Below, one piece after another: positions 23,761 to 34,075 of a stretch of DNA of 64,000 nt (positions are counted from its first letter, which is position 1; each line of letters starts with the position of its first letter). The notes under the pieces are model-generated. The model had not been told where the DNA came from, searched no databases, and saw only the letters and a list, made by a program, of their open reading frames with translations. The position numbers and the translations under genes are program-made. Origin of the DNA: Tetrastigma voinierianum (lineage: Eukaryota > Streptophyta > Magnoliopsida > Vitales > Vitaceae); assembly GCA_016808115.1 (NCBI GenBank), contig JAEQBH010007412.1, positions 17,757 to 81,756 of the forward strand, read 5' to 3'.

Positions 23761-24149
23761 TAATTTCAAGTTAATAATTATAAAAACAATCTTTTTCTTC
23801 ATTCATATTTCTTCAGCATCTGTTAAATAAAACTACAAAGGGTATCAAATATTTGGAGGTCTATTTGTAATTATTTTAAATTAATTCTCTATTCTCCAAA
23901 ATAAAGAAATAAAAATAGTACCTATTTTGATTAGCTCTGATCAAGAAACCTTAGCCGCCCTAGAAGCTCCCTTCTGCTATAGCTGAGATTGAATATACTC
24001 TCATGCAAAGTCAGACGAAGAAGAAGACCTTCTTCACCAAAGTAACAAAAGATCAAGGAGAAAGGACCGCTCTTCATCCGGACGGAACAAGTCCATTTCT
24101 TCCGACAAACTAATGGGATCAGCAGCTAATAATGCTGAGAAGGATACAA

Positions 24150-25100
24150 ATGACTAGGTCTCGATGACTAAGATGATGGATCGAGGAAGATATGACCCTC
24201 AGGCTCGGCTACGCTTTTAAATATAGAGAAAGGTGGAATCGTAAAGCCATGGAGACAAACGCTAATTAAAACTTCGAAGGTCTATATGTTACAAAATCTT
24301 GTTTAAGAAAATTACATCATTATAAATTGCAAAGAATGAACCTATAGCGATAGATAATGTGTCTTTCCTAGCAAAGTTTGTCAGAATTTGAGAACATGAT
24401 TTTGCAAAATACACTAGACCATGGATGAAATTCAATCACTACCTCATTGTCCGATCATGGAAACCTAACTTCAAGCCTGAGCAGAACTACCTAGAAAACC
24501 TTCTTCTCTACCCATAGAGTATTATGACAAGAGCTTTCTCATGAAAGCTGTAGAGAAGATCCAGAAACTCACAACCTGATTTGGGCCTCATTCTGTCTCA
24601 TAAACATGTTTTCCGTATGTGGGTGGAAATTGATTTGAAAAAGCTATTAATATCTAAGTTTCAACTCAGGCGCGTAAGGAAAATTGAATAATGGTTGTTG
24701 AATACTTAGTGTATTTTAGTCGTAAGGTGTTCAATCACTGCAAGGATGAATTCCCTTCGAGCATGCACGGCAACCATCGGGAACCGTGTATGAATCAAGG
24801 CCAACGACGGAGCATACACCTAGTACGATCAAGTAAAGGTCCTGAAAAGAATAAGACTTCAATCAATCCAAAAGTTATCAAAACTATGAGCCATGCTAGC
24901 ATCGGTATTCTCTATCACAGCAATAACTACGGGAAGATGTGAGAGAAGTATGAGAAAGGCAAGAGGGCGGACATCAAGGCAACCTATGGAAAATCAAAAT
25001 TCAAATGGAAGGGCATCCACTTGATGCTATTAGGCCGAAAATTGCGAAGAGGTCTCACAAGACCTCGAATGAGAAAGAGGCCGCAAAATCTTCTATAAGT
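24150..25100 (+). pseudogene. LINE ORF1 remnant (DUF4283 domain)
   Basis: Plant L1-type LINEs encode an ORF1 protein with a DUF4283 domain and a zinc knuckle that binds the element RNA. Here PWMKFNHYLIVRSWKPNFKP (about 24,420-24,478) is the central DUF4283 signature. It is preceded by FLAKF and FAKYTR text and followed in other frames by EYYDKSFLMKAVEKI and FRMWVEIDLKK. Later text to about 25,080 is rich in Lys and Arg with no clear CCHC motif. Many stops interrupt it. No ORF2 (endonuclease/RT) follows, so it is a fragment. Confidence 0.75.
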
Positions 25101-26600
25101 GAGGACATCACCAAGATATCAAAGTAAACAAGAAATAATAGTGTAGCGGAAAATGCCTAATGTTCATGCGTGATGATGGGACCACACAATATCTTGACCA
25201 TATTAAGAAAACACTCATGCATAACATGACTAACGGAGGGAAGACGAGCGGACAATGTAACAAATGTGTAAGAGGGAAAACGAGGGCCAAACTTTCAAGC
25301 CAATGAGGGTAGCAGTTGAGACGGAACACTGGGTTGTTATGGGTAATACAAAGACTCAAGAGATACAAAGAGAAAATGTGAATCATTCCCTAGAATTCCA
25401 GAACTTGCACAAAGTAGTCAAATGGGAATCGTAATCTATTCGGTTCATCAAGATTCGTTGCAAACTACCCTAGTAAATACTTCAGCACCCTGGCCTCTCG
25501 ATAGCTCCCTGAATCAAAGCTGAATCAATTGAAATAATGCAGGAATTAATTATTGAAGAAAAGTGTTAGATTTCCTTAGGAAGGAATGAAATAACATGGT
25601 ACGGAATTTAATATATCAATAGTACTTCGCAACTGTAATGTTGGAATTCGTCGGGCAACATTAGATTTCATCAGAAAAACAATATCAGGTTAGAAAATTG
25701 ATAAAAACTCAATAGAACTCTGAATCTCGTAATATCGAATTGCTAGAGAAAATATTGGATTTCACTATGAATGAATGAAATAACACTGTTGGAAATTTTC
25801 CAGAAACTTGGCAAACACTAGGAATTAGAATGCTAAAATTGCTAAAAACTTGTTGAAAAGTTAGGATTTGCTGGAGTATATTAACATTAAGTTGATTGAT
25901 TTGTTGGGTTGATTGATTGATCAAGTTGATCGACATTGATTTTCTCGTTGTCGTTGATCGGATGTCTTTCTCACTCCTTTATGCACGTAGAAGAATCACG
26001 CCCAAGTCTCTGTGACATTTCTCCACTCTCTCTACTTTTTAAGGTAATTGCCCATGTCTTTCATTAAGGAAGCTTGTTCCTCAAAAACTCCTTACGTCTT
26101 CATTCTGGAGTCTTGATCCTCAATAATTCCTTCCCATCGCCTCCATCATGTGTACTCGTTCTCAAGAATATTCCACATTAGCTCATAACTGCCCACTTCT
26201 TTGCCATCTGTGATAATGCTTCATTTGACTTCCAAAAAAATTTAAAATTTTCATAAATACCCTGTCGAATTCCTTTTTTACGGGTTTGCATAAATGGATA
26301 TGAGCCTTTATTTTGCACTTTTATTCATGGCCAGTTTAGGCTCGACTCATTACTCGGATCAGCAAAATTAATTGGGTGCAACAATCGCCCCCTCGATAAA
26401 TTGTAGCCCGTACATATTGTATGTATTAAAGCTCCAAAATATTCTTGTAGCTGCTTCAACCATGAGACCTAAAATAGCAAGCTTGAGGCCATGATGTAGA
26501 GTTCCAATGGCAAGAACAAATAAGTCGATCGAATAAAGAAGTAATTATCGATTCCCAAGAAAAATTCCCATCACCAAGTTTAACATCTAACTTTTGTTAT
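25100..26600. other. No recognisable gene
   Basis: Neither strand gives a product I recognise. Between 25,540 and 25,900 words such as GGAATTCGTC, TTAGATTTC and GGAATGAATGAAATAACA recur in loose form, suggesting an eroded short repeat. Around 26,340-26,420 there is a GGCTCGACTCATTACTCGG patch that I cannot assign. Confidence 0.3.
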
Positions 26601-26639
26601 TTCTTCACCAAAGGATATTGTTCTTTCCAAAGAATAATC

Positions 26640-27235
26640 ATTCGACTTCTCCTCCGCTAAATCGATTTCCTTTCTTTCCTTCCTAAAAAGAATTTATTTT
26701 CTCTTTCTAAAACAAATCCCACTTGTTTGGAGAAAGGAGACTTTTTTACTTTACCTTTTTTTAATCTTCTTCTTTCTCTATCCAAGCTTATTCATCGAAG
26801 TTGCTGCCTTTGTCACTGTTGCCAACAACACCGCTAAGAATAATGCTACCAACACCGATACCTCAAAGTCGCTTATACCAAATACGCTTCACGTTGAAGC
26901 CGCCGCCATTGTTCCTCATCACGGAGATCGCTTACGCCGACCGCTGCCGTCAAGGCATTGAGGCTGACAATATTGAAGCCGCAGCCATCGCTATTCGCAC
27001 CATTGATGGAGAAAATCATCGTAAACCGGACGCCAGAGAATTTGTAGTCGCTGACGCCGCTATCGATCACCAAAGCCGCCACTGAAGCACCGCGCCACCG
27101 CTGAGGGCAATGTTGTTTTTCAGTTGGTTGTTTCTACTAATGACACACCGTCAGCAGAAGAAGACAACGCCAATACTGCTTCACTTTATCAACTAAGAAG
27201 TGCTACGTATCAAAACTTTTCTGATTTCCTTGAAT
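26640..27235 (+). pseudogene. Possible 5' coding exon of unknown type
   Basis: A pyrimidine-rich leader (26,640-26,790) is followed by GC-richer DNA. In successive frames it gives VTVANNTAKNNATNTDTSKS, then an open frame (26,801-27,085) with IEADNIEAAAIAIRTIDGEN, then EGNVVFQLVVSTNDTP and SAEEDNANTASLYQLRS to a TGA at about 27,232. The text looks protein-like (Ala, Asp, Asn and Glu rich) but I do not recognise a family. It lies about 1.7 kb before the PMD segment on the same strand and could be its first exon or a separate fragment. Confidence 0.3.
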
Positions 27236-27299
27236 GATGAATTTCTTGATTGGGTTTCTCCATAAAGAAATCACTTTGGATACAATTTTCAAGCTTTCT

Positions 27300-28660
27300 T
27301 TGATGCCCAAAAATTGAAACTTTTTCTTGATGTTGTTCGAAAGTTTTCCTGAGTGTAGATTTTTTTGAAGAATCATCTTAAATGCATTCTTGAAAAATTA
27401 TTTGAATCTTTTGGCTTGTTTTTAACGTTTCCTGAGATGTAGAATTTGAACATAATCATGAGTACACCCTTCGAACAAATTCTTTGAAGCTATTCGGCTT
27501 GTTTCGAAAACTTTCTTAGGTGCAGACTCTTAATAGAGTTGTGAATACACCTTCGAAAAAATTCTTTAAAGTCGTTTGGCTGTTTCTAACATTTTTTCAG
27601 GTGTATAGTATGAAAATAATCATAAGATTAATCTTTTTTAGAAAATTTCTAAAGTTGTTCAACTTGTTTCAAAAATATTTTGAGGTGTTTCGAACACAAA
27701 ATATTTTGAATAGAGTAATTAATAAACCTTTGAAAAGATTCGTTGAAGTCATTTGGTTGTTTCGAACACTTTGGGGTGTATATTTTGAACACAATCATGA
27801 GTACAACATTAGAAAAAAAATTCTCTGAAGCTTTTCAGCTTATTTCGATAATCTTCTTAGGTATAGATTCTGAAAAGAGTCGAGAATACTCATTTGAAAT
27901 TTTTTTTTGAAACCGTTTGGATATTTCAAACCCTTTTTAGGATGTATATTTTGGAAAACAATCATGAATACACTTTAAAAAATCTTTGAAGTTTTTCATT
28001 GGTTAAAATTTCTGGGGATGCGACTTTAAAAAGAGTCAAGAATACACCTTAAAAAAACTTTGAAGTTATTCGCTGTTCAACCCTTTTAGGTGTATATTTT
28101 GAAAAACAATCACGAATACACTTTAGAAAAATTTCCTTGAAGTTTTTTGGCTTGTTTTGAAATTTTCCTTAGGGTGCAGACTCTGAAAATGTCGAGAATA
28201 CACATTCGAAAAAATTCTTTGAAATCGGGTTTATCGCCAGCCTTTTTCCTCGGTGTATATTTTGAAAATAATCATGAGTACACCCTTCGAAAAATTCCTT
28301 GAAGATTTTTGGCTTGTTTCGAAAATTTTCTTAGGTGTAGACTCTGAAAAGGGTCAAGAATACACCTTCGAAAAAATTCTTTGAAGCTGTTCGACTGTTT
28401 CAAACTCTTTCTAGGGTGTATAATTTGAAAAACAATCTTGAATACACCTTTGAAAATTTTCCTTGAAGCTTTTGGCTGCTTCAAAATTTCCTTAAAGCGC
28501 ACTTTGAAAAGAGTCAAGAATACACATTTGAAAAAAATTCTTTGAAGCCATTTGGAAAAATTTTCTTCGGTGTTTCGATCCTTTTCCAAGGTGTATATTT
28601 TGAAAATAATCATGAGTACATCCTTAGAAAAAAATTTCTTGAGTACCTATAGAATGATTT
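27300..28660 (+). repeat. Tandem array of ~82-bp units in A/B pairs
   Basis: About sixteen units are visible. One type reads TGCAGACTCTGAAAAGAGTC, then AAGAATACACCTTCGAAAAA, then TCTTTGAAGCCGTTTGG. The other reads GTGTATATTTTGAAAACAAT, then CATGAGTACACCCTTCGAAA, then CTTGAAGCTTTTTGGCTTG. They alternate for most of the array, giving a higher-order repeat of about 164 bp. Unit starts fall near 27,433, 27,520, 27,600, 27,775, 27,859, 27,939, 28,014, 28,172, 28,250, 28,333, 28,413 and 28,494. Open frames at 27,520-27,828 (+) and 28,272-28,613 (-) are products of the repeat. Confidence 0.85.
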
Positions 28661-28969
28661 TCAACAACATCGGGTTAAATGACCTAAAATTGAGCTTTTT
28701 TCTTTACTGATCAGAATGCTGCATTGCCAAAGAATTCCCTGACTTGGCTCTACCAAATGAAAAGACTTAAAGGTAGTCAGCCATATGCTTTTATGCTCTA
28801 TTTATTTCTACCATACCGAGATTTAAACCATTGTCATGACTGCAATCTTTCTTTGCTCGTTTCTTTAAGCTGTGCTGGTTCCATGGCTTCAAACGCCCAT
28901 CTTTCATAAAGGTAATCCAAATATGTGCTCTTGCTTCCTTAATCCGTGCTAGATCTAACATCATTTTTT

Positions 28970-30140
28970 TGCTTTGCAATATTATTCTTCCTCATTTACT
29001 TGGGATAGAGTTCGCACATTCTCTTGGAGAACCATCTTCTTCTCCACTTAGTTTTCCTTTCCCATTGAGATCAACGAACGAACTACTTGTTGGAAAGAAG
29101 TTACGGCCTATGGTAGACCCGGTCAAGTCATGGCCAAGGGATTCAAAAGGATGGGAAGCATTGATTACTAGGTTGTCCTTGCATTTCATAGGACTTTGGA
29201 TAGCATTAGGGATTGAGCGGATCATTCATCTTACCATTGTAAACACTTCACTTGACGTGAAGTTCATAAGTGTTTTGCACTACAATTATGGTCTAAGAGT
29301 ATTAACTCTTTCCTACTCCCTTTCGGCCTTATTTCCATCACATTGAGAGATATTACCATTCTCACAGGCCTACATATCAAAGGTGTCGATGCACTATGTC
29401 TGCTTGATATTCAAGACTCTTTTCTCCTGGCTATAGAGGTTTCCTCTACCACTCAAACTTCATACTTTGTTGTTATCCAAAAATTGCATGACGTCACTGT
29501 GGTTCCATCGACGGATGAGCATGTTAAGTTTCTATGGGTTCTCCTATGCTAATATGTGTTTTTTTCCAACTCTGGAAAACCAGCCATAGAGTACTTACCA
29601 TTGGCGAAGACACTTGCTCTAGTCGACATTACGCTTAGCACTCTTTTTACTCTTGCCTTAATTTATCGTGCCAAGAGTAAATATGTTTCTAATGAGCACC
29701 ATAAGGTTAGTGGTGCCTTATGTTACACACAAATGTGTCTGAGATATTTTCCAAAGCTAACAGAACTACCTCTCTACAAGACTTTTTGGGACTTATGTCG
29801 TGTGTATTCTCTATTACGCTTCGATATCTGGTGTCTTTCTTCGGGATCGGGTAGATCAAGCATTGGTACACTTATTCATGAGGCTTGATTCGTATTATTG
29901 TCTCACTGAAACAAAATTCGCTTCATTCGGAGCCATATTTGCATGACTTTGAGAGTCCTTTGGCCTCTACTAGTGTCGCTTGTAGAGTACTTATTTCAAG
30001 AGGTTGCTTTGCCTTTTCATCTTCAATGTTTGCATCCCCGGCTAGTCTATAGCCCTACCTTCCTTGTCTTTAGGCCTGACAGTTTGATTTTCACCAGTTC
30101 ATTCTAGCTTTACCTCCTTTGCCTTCTACTCAGCTAGACT
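28970..30140 (+). pseudogene. Plant mobile domain (PMD) protein remnant
   Basis: PMD proteins (relatives of MAIN/MAIL, also carried by plant transposons) have a large domain of unclear biochemistry. Here SWPRDSKGWEALITRLS and FIGLWIALGIERII (about 29,130-29,220) lead to the GLRVLTLSYSLSALFPS segment and, after a break at 29,343, RDITILTGLHIKGVDALCLL (29,346-29,405), the domain's hallmark. QKLHDVTVVPSTDEHVKFLW (29,478-29,540) and YLPLAKTLALVD (29,592-29,627) follow. At about 30,040-30,100 YSPTF and FRPDSLIF match the C-terminal block. At least three stops or shifts occur. It may have been carried by a transposable element. Confidence 0.75.
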
Positions 30141-30421
30141 TGGAGTTTGCACAGATGTTAGACCAGAAATGTTGACTAAAATAGCTTCTATTGCTCTCTA
30201 AGACTATTATCTAATCCCCGACAACGATGCTAAAATCTTGTTAGACCAGAAATGTGTTGACTAAGTGTGTGTGTGTGTGTGCCAAACTTCTGGCATTGCC
30301 ACTAAGGACTATTCATTCCCGAAAACGGATTCAAAAACTTGTTTGAGACCAGATTTGACTAAGTAATTGGCATTGCCACTAAAGACTATTTAGTCTACGA
30401 CAGCGGCACCAAAATCTACTT
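30138..30421 (-). repeat. Three tandem units each with a primer-site-like word
   Basis: Units at about 30,138-30,240, 30,241-30,340 and 30,341-30,421 share (T/G)AGACCAGA and TTGACTAA, a CACTAA(A/G)GACTATT block and an end like CCGACAACG-TGC-AAAATCTTG. Read on the minus strand, that end is close to the TGGCGCCGTTGTCGGGG primer site used by Athila/Tat elements; the third unit (TTTTGGTGCCGCTGTCG) is closest. The second unit also holds a (TG)n run at about 30,266-30,282. Confidence 0.65.
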
Positions 30422-30424
30422 GTT

Positions 30425-31060
30425 GACTCAATATATAATTTTTTTCTTCTCTATGGGTAATAATTTGCAATTAAAATTAGCTTTAGTTCTAAACTCATCA
30501 AGTAAGTGCACAGTCATACAAGTAATAAAGTGGACAAAATAAGTTCGGATATCATTCCCATGAGGATTGAATTGAAAATCTAAAGATTAACTACCTCACT
30601 AATTCAAAAATTATCACTATTTGAACCATCAAATCTAAAAGATATTTATCTTTCTAAAACACTGAAATAAGAGATAAAGAAATTTTAAAATACATATGAT
30701 TAGAGAGTTTCAAGGACCGAAATAACACTAAGAATGAATCAGTTATAACCATCACTCGCAAGTTTCATAAGAAAATATAAAGTGTTGGAGATGAACTTTG
30801 GAATTGTTCAAGATCAAGTTAGTATAATATTGGAATTTCTTCTAACACCACACATTTCACTCTCCAGCTTACCACACTTCTATCTCTAGGCAATGGGTCT
30901 GAAAAGCTACTTGTAAGAATTGATCCTTTTAAGTTCTGACTGTTTTTCCTTCTCAGTACTTCACAACCATCTCTTAGAACTAGAAATTTCTTGCCCCTAT
31001 AGACAGGGTAATGCAAGCCCTCTCCAATTTAAGTGGTATCTCGGCCATCAATTAGACATT
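30425..31060 (-). repeat. LTR-like segment of an Athila/Tat gypsy element
   Basis: On the minus strand this stretch follows the broken integrase and directly precedes the primer-site-like units. It has GAGAGGGCTTGCATTACCC with CTATAGG near 31,010-31,030 and, on the plus strand, the text ACAAGTAATAAAGTGGACAA with ATATCATTCCCATGAGG (about 30,519-30,566), which I associate with LTRs of this branch. Exact ends are not proven. It could be the 3' LTR of the 31-59 kb element or the 5' LTR of another element lying to its left. Confidence 0.45.
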
Positions 31061-31970
31061 CCTCATAATATTATGATCATGCCACTTTTTAGTCTTTATC
31101 TTTGTAGATTTTGGTATTATCATAAGCTTCATTTCTCAACTCTTCCAGTTAATTCATTTGGAATAATCTCTTCTCTTTAGTAACTTTGAGATCATAGTTC
31201 AGCTTTCTTTCGATCAAGGCATATAGATGATACCTGCTGCTTCCAAATACTAATCAGAGGACATTCCAATATGATTTATAAGGGCACATAAAAACCCACA
31301 AAGGTATCTAGCCGGGACTGACTAGTCTTTTCCGTCGGGTGCTATCGTCTTTTCTAATATTTTTCATTCCTATTGATATTTCAGCTTGTCCACTGGATCG
31401 AGGGTGATAAGCCAATCCCATAACACGTCCGATTCCATATATGCCCATCATTTTTTGCAACAACATTTGTTTAAATGGACTTCATCACTCGATGATTGTC
31501 CTCGAGCTCCAAATTCACTCAAAATATTTCTTCAATAAACCCACAATCGTGAGCCGCATAATTTCTAGACAAGCTATAACTTCTACCCATTTGGATACAT
31601 AATCACAAATTTAGGAGAATGTACTGATTTCCAAGTGAGGGTGGGAAAGGTCCCATAAAATCTATCCCCATACATTAAAAATTTGCAGTACTAGGATCCC
31701 TTACAAAGGCATTTCATTCCTTTTGTTTACATTGCCCATTCTCTGACATCTATCACATTGCTTAACCCATTCGCACGCCTCTAAATAGAGTAGGCCAAAG
31801 AAAACTCGATTGAGAATTTTGAGTTGTTCTGTTTTCAGAAAGTGTCCTCCATATGTTTATGTACACACTTATCAATAATTACACTCAAGCCATCTTCTCC
31901 GAACACATCTTTGGATGATTCGACTACCCTCTTCTAAACAATAAAGGGTCATCCCATATATATACTCGTG
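31060..31970 (-). pseudogene. Integrase remnant of the outer gypsy element
   Basis: From 31,960 leftwards: the zinc-binding head has a GGHF His block, then ACEWVKQCDRCQRMGN with the two cysteines (about 31,790-31,730). The core begins GIDFMGPFPPSLGN (about 31,670-31,625). PNGVEVIACLEIMRLTIVGL (about 31,600-31,540) follows. LAYHPRSSGQAEIS (about 31,420-31,380) is the block after the second Asp, whose own SDG text is lost near 31,480. The C-terminal domain ends ELRNEAYDNTKIYKDKD (about 31,150-31,095) and a WHDHNIMRN piece, after which similarity stops. Several frames are needed to read it. Confidence 0.88.
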
Positions 31971-32620
31971 TCGCTCTCAACTTTCTTTTCTATCAGAATA
32001 AATTCAGCGGGCATGATCTCCACAAGCTAAATATCACCATCACACGCGACACCAAGGCACTGGATCGACACCAGTAACTGCCACTGTGGAAATTTTCTTC
32101 AATTTTTGTCACTCTTTCCTCTACAGTAAGCTTTTCTAATCTTGACAAGTGATCAGCTATCACATCATTACCCCCTTATCGCCCGATTTCCAAATCAAAT
32201 TTCAGAAGCAAAGAAGACTCCACCTAATTAGTTCCCGTTTCGCATCTTCTTTGTCACATTAGATACTTAATCGTTGCATGATCGCATGATGACATGGGAC
32301 CCCAATATATATGGTCTAAATTTTTCAAACCATTGCCGCATCTCCTTTCTGCTGTCAGCAGTTCTCTGCGTCTCATTGAAGGTTTTATCGGGCATAAGAT
32401 ATGTCTCTCAATGCTCAGCGCTCTTTGTCCCCAATACTAATTCTATCAGAGATAGTCACTAGTATCACACATGATTTTCAAACTCTTGTTCTAGTATGGG
32501 TGTTGCCATTATGGTAGTTATGAACAACCTGGACTTTATTTCTTTAAATGCAGACAAGCAAGAGTCATCAAATTCAAACTTTGCATCATTTTCCAATAGT
32601 CTGCATAATGGTCTAGAAAT
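31970..32620 (-). pseudogene. RNase H remnant of the outer gypsy element
   Basis: Pieces readable on the minus strand: IMCDTSDY (about 32,480, first catalytic Asp kept), FDLEIGR (about 32,190) and GGNDVIADHLSRLEKLTVEE (about 32,170-32,115), the end of the domain in this branch. The middle is broken. It sits between RT and integrase as expected. Confidence 0.8.
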
Positions 32621-33480
32621 TTTTTAAAAGTCTTTGATAAATCTTCTATAAAATCTAGCATATCCCAAAAAACTTATAATCCCCTTGACTGTATTAGGTG
32701 GAATTAGAGTTTCAATCACAGAAACCTTGGCTTGGTCAACTTCTAGCTTAGCTGCAAAAATTTTATGTCCTAAGATAATTCCTTCTGTTACCATGAAATG
32801 ACATTTTTCCCAATTCAGAGCTAAATTCTTTGCCTCGGGCACCTCGGCACGCCTAAATTTTTTAGGCAATACTCAAAACTGGATCCATAAACCGAGAAGT
32901 CACTCATGTACCCCATAGCCTCCTCCACCAAATCTAAGAACATGGACATCATACACCTTGAAAGGTGGTAGAGCATTACATAATCCAAGTGACATCCTTC
33001 TAAAAGCAAAGGTGCCATAAGGACCTGTAAAAGTAGTTTTCTCTTGGTCATCTTAGGCTATGAAAATTTGATTATAACCAGAATATCCATCAAGAAAACA
33101 AAAATGGAAGTGTCTCGCCAACCTATCCAGCATTTTATCAATAAAGGGCAAAGGATAGTGATCCTTTTTGCGGTCTTGGTGGAGCACTTTTCTCGTAATA
33201 AATGCACTCCTCCATCCCGTCATAGCTTCTTATCGAATCAATTCATTTTTTCTCATTTATGATGACTATGAACCCTTTTTGGGAACCACATGAACTGGGC
33301 TCACCCAAGGGCTATTTGAGATTGCATAGATGAATCCTGCATTTAGCCATTTCAATACCTTTTTGGGAACCGCATGAACTGGGCTCACCCAAGGGCCGTC
33401 GAAGATTGCATAGATGAATCTTGCATTTAGCCATTTCAATACCTCTTTCTTGACAACTTCTTTCATCATTGTCTAGTCTT
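32620..33480 (-). pseudogene. Reverse transcriptase with altered FMDD box and internal duplication
   Basis: From 33,469 leftwards: MMKEVVKKEVLKWLNA starts the fingers. GFIYAISNSPWVSPVHVVPK follows, but the 28-codon unit containing it is present twice in tandem (33,274-33,357 and 33,358-33,441). The palm is in a broken stretch. At about 32,920 the family's FMDDF box reads YMSDFSVYGSSFEYCLKNL, so the first Asp of the catalytic pair is Ser. ALNWEKCHFMVTEGIILGHK (about 32,825-32,766) and FLGYARFYRRFIKDF (32,668-32,627) complete the thumb and connection. Inactive. Confidence 0.9.
33274..33441 (-). repeat. 84-bp in-frame tandem duplication inside RT
   Basis: Both units start CCTTTTTGGGAACC on the plus strand (33,274 and 33,358) and run to TTTAGCCATTTCAATA. 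They differ at a few positions (for example CACATGAAC/CGCATGAAC and GGCTATTTGAG/GGCCGTCGAAG). The unit is exactly 28 codons, so it keeps the reading frame open through both copies. Confidence 0.85.
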
Positions 33481-33695
33481 CTAATGTTCACTGATCTTTT
33501 GCATTCTCCTCCAAGAGGATTTTATGCATGCACCAAGGATCGATCCATTTCAAGTTCCTACTAACCAAGCTATGGCTTTATATTTTTCCGAGAATTTAAT
33601 CGCTCAGCCATTTTCTTTGTCAAGTCACCGCTATAATTATTGTGTCAGGCTCTTTATCTCATAAGAAGATATGTTTTAGATGTTTAGGTAATTCC

Positions 33696-34075
33696 TTAAG
33701 AACGTTTTTCCACTTCTTGTCCTTTCTCTTCACTGCTGATTGACTTTTCCTCACTGATTTCTTTTAGACTGAGTACCGTTTCTTTAAATTCAAGATTGGA
33801 ATTCAGATACTCAACATTAAGAGCCTCAATATACTGGAAATTCATCTCATTCCCATTCATTGAATTCCGAATCTTACAATCATAAATCAATTCAGATTGA
33901 TGGGAACTACTTGTCTACAATCTTACATTCAACATTGTCAAAATTAGGTTGTTTCAAGTTCTGATTTAGATTAAAGTGTACTTTTTCATCTCCTACTCTA
34001 AGGGTGAGCTCTCTCTCATTTCTTTACATCTATTAAGGTTGCTCTTATGGCAAGGAACATTCAACAAAGAAGGAC
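33696..34075 (-). pseudogene. Second half of the split protease plus linker
   Basis: On the minus strand from 34,075, broken text corresponds to the protease strand after the insertion: LAIRATLIDV (about 34,044-34,015), then ELTLRV, GDEKVHFNL and QNLKQPNFDNVECKIVD in nearby frames (about 34,010-33,920). The linker to RT is open at 33,890-33,696 (IYDCKIRNSMNGNEMNFQYI). The first half of the same protease is at 57,973-58,200. The Asp active site belongs to that half. Confidence 0.75.

Noticed and set aside
27520..28613. Open frames of 102 and 113 codons rich in Phe, Lys and Leu
   Set aside because: They run over the ~82-bp tandem array and repeat the same peptides; the repeat explains them.
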